DNA of 64,000 nt. Origin: Bog-473 sp963788585 (GTDB lineage Bacteria; Actinomycetota; Acidimicrobiia; Acidimicrobiales; RAAP-2). Within the stretch, counting starts at the first letter, position 1. Each line of letters begins with the position of its first letter. Of this stretch, positions 60,236 to 64,000 are shown piece after piece. Position numbers and translations under genes: made by a program. The DNA lies in the NCBI GenBank assembly GCA_963788585.1, contig CAWBHA010000003.1, forward strand, positions 1,736,001 through 1,800,000, read 5' to 3'. The notes under the pieces are model-generated. The model was not told the origin of the DNA and made no database searches. It was given only the letters and a program-made list of their open reading frames with translations.

Positions 60236-61324
60236 GTGGAACGGCTGGTCGTCATCTGGTGCCCTCAGCTCCTCGAGGAGGGGGCGCGGGGGGAGGAGGC
60301 CCGGCGCTTCGCCCGCGTGCTGGCCCGGGCCGGCGAGCTCTGCCCCTGGGTGCACCCGGTCCGGCTCGGCGTCGGCGCGCTGCCCGCCCGTGGCCCCGCC
60401 CGGTTCTTCGGGGGCGAGGAGGCGGTCGCCGCGCTCCTGGCCGGGTCGGTGGGCGAGGAGGTCGTGGTCGGTGTGGCCGACGGGCTCTTCGCCGCCGTGT
60501 TGGCCGCTCGCGCCGGGCTGATCGTCCCGCCCGGGGGGACGGCGGACTTCCTCGCGCCCTGGTCGGTGGCGACGCTGGCGCGCCCGGACCTGGCCGTCAC
60601 CTGGCAGCGGCTCGGGATCACCACCCTGGGCAGGCTCGCCGCGCTGCCGGCGGCGAGCGTCTCGGACCGCTTCGGCGCGGACGCGGCCGCTTGCCATGCG
60701 GTTGCCCGCGGCGAGAGCGGAGAGCTGTTCGGGTTGCGTGACCGCGCCATCGAGCGGCGGCTCCGGGAGGCCCGGGGCGAGGACCCCGACCGGGGCGCCG
60801 CGCCGCCCCCGCCCTTCCAGCCGGGGTTCTTCGGCGGCGCGTCGGAGGCCGATGCCCGGGCGGCGCGCGCCGTCGTCAAGGTGCAAGAACGCCTGGGTGT
60901 CGACGCCGTGTTGCTGGGCCGGGTCCAGGGCGGGCGTGACCCGGCCGGGCAGTCGGTGCTCGTGCCCTGGGGCAGTCCCGAGGCGGAGACGCGCGCCGGC
61001 GGTGCGCCATGGCCGGGGCGCCTGCCACCCCCCGCGCCCAGCGACGTGTTGCGGGCGCCGTCCCGCGCCGAGTTGGCCGACACCGAGGGGAACGCCATGG
61101 TGGTGAGCGGGCGGGGGCTGCTCAGCGCGCCCGTCGACCGGCTCTCGGTCGGCGGCGGTCCATGGGAGCAGGTGGTGGGGTGGGCCGGTCCCTGGCCGGT
61201 GACCGAGCGCTGGTGGTCGGTGCGCCGGCGCACGGCCCGCCTGCAGGTGGTCACCGCGGACGGAGTGGCGCGCCTGTTGCGCAGCGAGCGGGGGCAGTGG
61301 TGGGTGGAGGCGCTCTATGACTGA
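60236..61324 (+). CDS. imuB: ImuB-like Y-family polymerase homologue, short form
   Basis: 362 aa, versus about 500 or more in usual ImuB. ImuB is a catalytically dead Y-family polymerase that bridges DnaE2 to the beta clamp. Present: palm/thumb part RLGVGALPARGPARFFGGEE, helix-hairpin TTLGRLAALPAASVSDRFG, and the C-terminal OB-like part FGGASEADARAARAVVKVQ to WWSVRRRTARLQVVTADGVA. The finger and little-finger regions appear to be missing. GGGGAGGA precedes GTG 60236. Its stop overlaps the dnaE2 start by eight bases. Confidence 0.86.
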   Translation: MERLVVIWCPQLLEEGARGEEARRFARVLARAGELCPWVHPVRLGVGALPARGPARFFGGEEAVAALLAGSVGEEVVVGVADGLFAAVLAARAGLIVPPGGTADFLAPWSVATLARPDLAVTWQRLGITTLGRLAALPAASVSDRFGADAAACHAVARGESGELFGLRDRAIERRLREARGEDPDRGAAPPPPFQPGFFGGASEADARAARAVVKVQERLGVDAVLLGRVQGGRDPAGQSVLVPWGSPEAETRAGGAPWPGRLPPPAPSDVLRAPSRAELADTEGNAMVVSGRGLLSAPVDRLSVGGGPWEQVVGWAGPWPVTERWWSVRRRTARLQVVTADGVARLLRSERGQWWVEALYD

Positions 61325-64000
61325 GGCCTACGCCGAGCTGCACGCGCACTCGGGCTTCAGCTTCCTCGACGGGAGCAGCGACCCCGAGGAGCTGGTGGCC
61401 GAGGCGGACCGGCTCGGACTGGCCGCGCTCGCGCTGACCGACCACCACGGCTTCTACGGCGTGGTGCGCTTCGCCACCGCCGCGCGCGCCTGCCGGCTGC
61501 CGACGGTCTTCGGCACGGAGGTGACGCTGGCGCCGGCGAGCCTGCGCACGGGCGAGCCCGACCCCACCGGGTCGCACCTCGTGGTGCTCGCCCGCGACCC
61601 CAGCGGCTACGCGCGCCTGTCCACCGTGCTGGCCGACGCCCACCTCGCCGGCGGGGAGAAGGGGAAGCCCGTCTTCACCCTCGACGCGCTGACCCGCGCC
61701 GCGGGCGGCCACTGGCTGGTGCTCAGCGGCTGTCGGAAGGGGGCGGTCCCCGCTGCGCTGCTGGACGGTGGTCCGCAGGCGGCCTCCAAGGAGGTGGGCC
61801 GCCTCGTCGACGCGTTCGGGCGCGCCAACGTGGCGCTGGAGCTGTGGGACCACGGGGACCCGCTCGACACGGCGCGCAACGACGCGCTGGCGCGCCTGGC
61901 CGTGGAGTGGGGCGTCGACGCCGTGGCCACCAACAACGTGCACTACGCCACGCCAGCGGGGTACCGCCTCGCCACCACGCTCGCCGCAGTGCGGGCACGC
62001 CGCCCCCTGGCCGAGCTCGAGGGGTGGTTGCCACCGGCCCCGGTGGCCTGCCTGCGCTCGCCTGCCGAGCAGTCCCGGCGCTTCGCCCGTTGGCCCGGCA
62101 CCGTCGCGCGCGCCGGCGGAGCTCGGGCGCGCCTGTGCCTTCGACCTGCGCCTCGTCGCGCCGCGCCTGCCCGACTTCCCCGTGCCGGCCGGCATGGACG
62201 AGCAGGGCTACCTGTGCCAGTTGGTGACCGAGGGTGCCCTGGCGCGCTACGGGCCCCCCGACGCCGAGCGGGTGTCCGGCGCGTGGAAGCAGATCCGCCG
62301 CGAGCTCGATGTCATCGGCACACTCGGCTTCGCCGGCTACTTCCTCATCGTGTGGGACATCGCGCAGGTGTGCAAGCGGCTGGACATCTACTGCCAGGGC
62401 CGCGGATCGGCCGCCAATTCGGCCGTCTGCTACGCGCTCGGCGTCACCAACGTCGACGCTGTCGACCTGGGGTTGCTCTTCGAGCGCTTCCTCTCGCCGG
62501 CGCGTGACGGCCCGCCCGACATCGACGTGGACATCGAGTCGGAGCGGCGCGAGGAGGTGATCCAGTACGTCTACGAGCGGTATGGTCGCCGCCACGCCGC
62601 GCAGGTGGCCAACGTCATCACGTATCGCCCCCGCTCGGCCGTGCGCGACGTGGGCAAGGCGTTCGGCTTCACCCAGGAACAGGTGGACGCCTGGTCGTCG
62701 GGCATCGACGCCGGGCACGGGCGCGGCATCTCCTCCACCGCGGCGGTCCAGGAGGTGTCGGCGGCCCAGGGCGGGGGCGTGCCGCCGCTCGTGGTCGAGC
62801 TGGCCGCCGAGGTGCTGGACCGGCCGCGCCACCTGGGCATCCACTCGGCCGGCATGGTGCTGTGTGACCGTCCCGTCGTCGAGGTCTGTCCGGTGGAATG
62901 GGGGCGCATGCCGGGGCGCAGCGTCCTGCAGTGGGACAAGGACGACTGCGCCGCCATCGGGCTGGTGAAGTTCGACCTCCTGGGGCTGGGCATGCTCGAG
63001 GCGCTGCACCGCATGGTCGACCTGGTGCGCGACTTCCACGGCACCGAGATCGACCTGGGTCAGCTGCCCCAGGAAGACGCGGTCTACGACCTCTTGGGCC
63101 GGGCCGACACGGTCGGCGTCTTCCAGGTCGAGAGTCGGGCCCAGATGGGGACGCTGCCACGGGTGGCACCGCGCCATTTCTACGACATCGCCATCGAGGT
63201 GGCGCTGATCCGGCCCGGTCCCATCCAGGGTCACGCGGTGAACCCCTACATCCGTCGCCGCCGCGGCGAGGAGGACGTCACCTATCTGCACCCGTTGCTC
63301 GAGCCGATCCTCGAGCGCACCCTCGGGGTGCCCCTGTTCCAAGAGCAGCTGATGGAGATGGCGATCGTCATCGCCGGGTTCAGCGCGGCCGACGCCGACG
63401 AGCTGCGCCAGGCCATGGCAGCCAAGCGCTCGGCGGCGCGCATGGAGAAGATGCGGGCGCGCCTCTACGACGGGATGGCGACGCGCGGGGTGACCGGTGC
63501 GGTGGCCGACCAGGTCTTCGAGGCGCTGGCCGCCTTCGCCAACTTCGGCTTCCCCGAGTCGCACTCGGTGTCGTTCGCCCATCTCGTCTACTCCTCCGCC
63601 TGGTTGAAGCTGCACTATCCGGCCGCGTTCACCGCGGGGCTGCTCAACTCCCAGCCGATGGGCTTCTGGTCGCCCCAGTCGCTGGTGGCCGACGCGCGGC
63701 GCCACGGCGTGGGCGTGCGGCGTCCCCACGTGAACCGCTCGGCGGTGGGGGCGTCGCTCGAGGGCGAGGTCGCCGACCCGGTGCTGCGACTCGGGCTGGC
63801 GTCGGTGCGCGGGGTGGGCGAGGCGACGGCGGAGCGCATCGTGGCCGGGCGCTCGTGGCGGGACGGCGAGGACCTGGTGCGCCGGGCGGGAGTGACCCAG
63901 GTCCAGCTCGAGACGCTGGCCGCCGCCGGCGCGTTGGACCCCGAGGACTCCGAGGGCGGGGACGGCACGGTGCGCGACACCGCGGCCGGGCGGCGCCGCC
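61317..64000 (+). CDS. dnaE2: Error-prone DNA polymerase III alpha subunit DnaE2 (3' partial), frameshifted
   Basis: Translesion polymerase of the SOS mutasome; runs off the right edge (about 895 codons seen). N-terminal PHP domain: AELHAHSGFSFLDGSSDP and ALALTDHHGFYGVV. A frame change near 62115 (in GCGCGCGCCGGCGGAGC) comes before the palm; then GRGSAANSAVCYALGVTNVD, catalytic DIDVDIES, and fingers/thumb parts QWDKDDCAAIGLVKFDLLG and FGFPESHSVSFAHLVY. ATG 61317 overlaps imuB. All visible active-site Asp residues are intact, so it should be a working polymerase once the frame is corrected. Confidence 0.92.

Overview
The window is GC-rich DNA (roughly 70% by eye). Genes are tightly packed, GTG starts and TGA stops are common, and neighbours often overlap by four bases. 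With a SigF/UsfX-type regulatory cluster, an imuA-imuB-dnaE2 cassette and a run of Liv-type transporter fusions, this points to a free-living actinobacterium. An Acidimicrobiia-like lineage is my best guess (inference only). I see no rRNA, tRNA, CRISPR array, insertion sequence or prophage, and no gene-free stretch longer than about 300 bases.

Layout. 1-2563: NodI/NodJ-type ABC-2 exporter, entering from the left edge. 2629-3204: broken ParA-like gene. 3221-8670: partner-switching stress module. A GAF/SpoIIE phosphatase and an RsbW-like protein point left; RsbV, a UsfX-like anti-sigma factor and SigF point right. Each side has a GTTT/GGGTA-type promoter candidate in the shared intergenic region. 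8844-12604: two SDRs, a small P-loop kinase, DUF1543, an epimerase and a GNAT. 12671-18444: tightly packed catabolic operon (GH4 glycosidase, beta-hydroxyacid dehydrogenase, class I aldolase, FGGY kinase, LarA-type racemase/epimerase). 18498-26668: Liv-type importer in which an MFS domain is fused to a LivF ATPase and LivH is fused to LivM, followed by LivG and two duplicated binding proteins. 26695-29594: an SDR and small genes. 29635-33498: probable organosulfur operon (TauD-type dioxygenase, CadD-like transporter, sulfatase). 33646-38445: hydrolases, an LCP-like protein, NagB and a threonine dehydratase-like enzyme. 38519-41355: a nonapeptide-repeat protein, a ribbon-helix-helix/SPFH pair with a palindromic operator, a GNAT and pirin. 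41357-47971: oxidoreductases, a CaiB-type CoA transferase, a questin-oxidase-like protein, an amidohydrolase, and ABM and VOC proteins. 47993-51113: minus-strand operon of a DapB-like dehydrogenase, an SDR and a serine-hydrolase homologue lacking its catalytic motif. 51334-58640: a methyltransferase, an APH-like kinase, GGDEF-EAL, SnoaL-like, MDR and a Tat-exported phospholipase C-type phosphoesterase. 58651-64000: an SRAP gene divergent from an imuA-imuB-dnaE2 mutasome operon, with a perfect LexA box between them; dnaE2 runs off the right edge.

Data quality. About twenty-five to thirty reading-frame breaks occur in otherwise well-conserved genes, several inside GC-rich hairpins. I read most as base-level sequence errors rather than decay, and give such genes as one span with the break positions.
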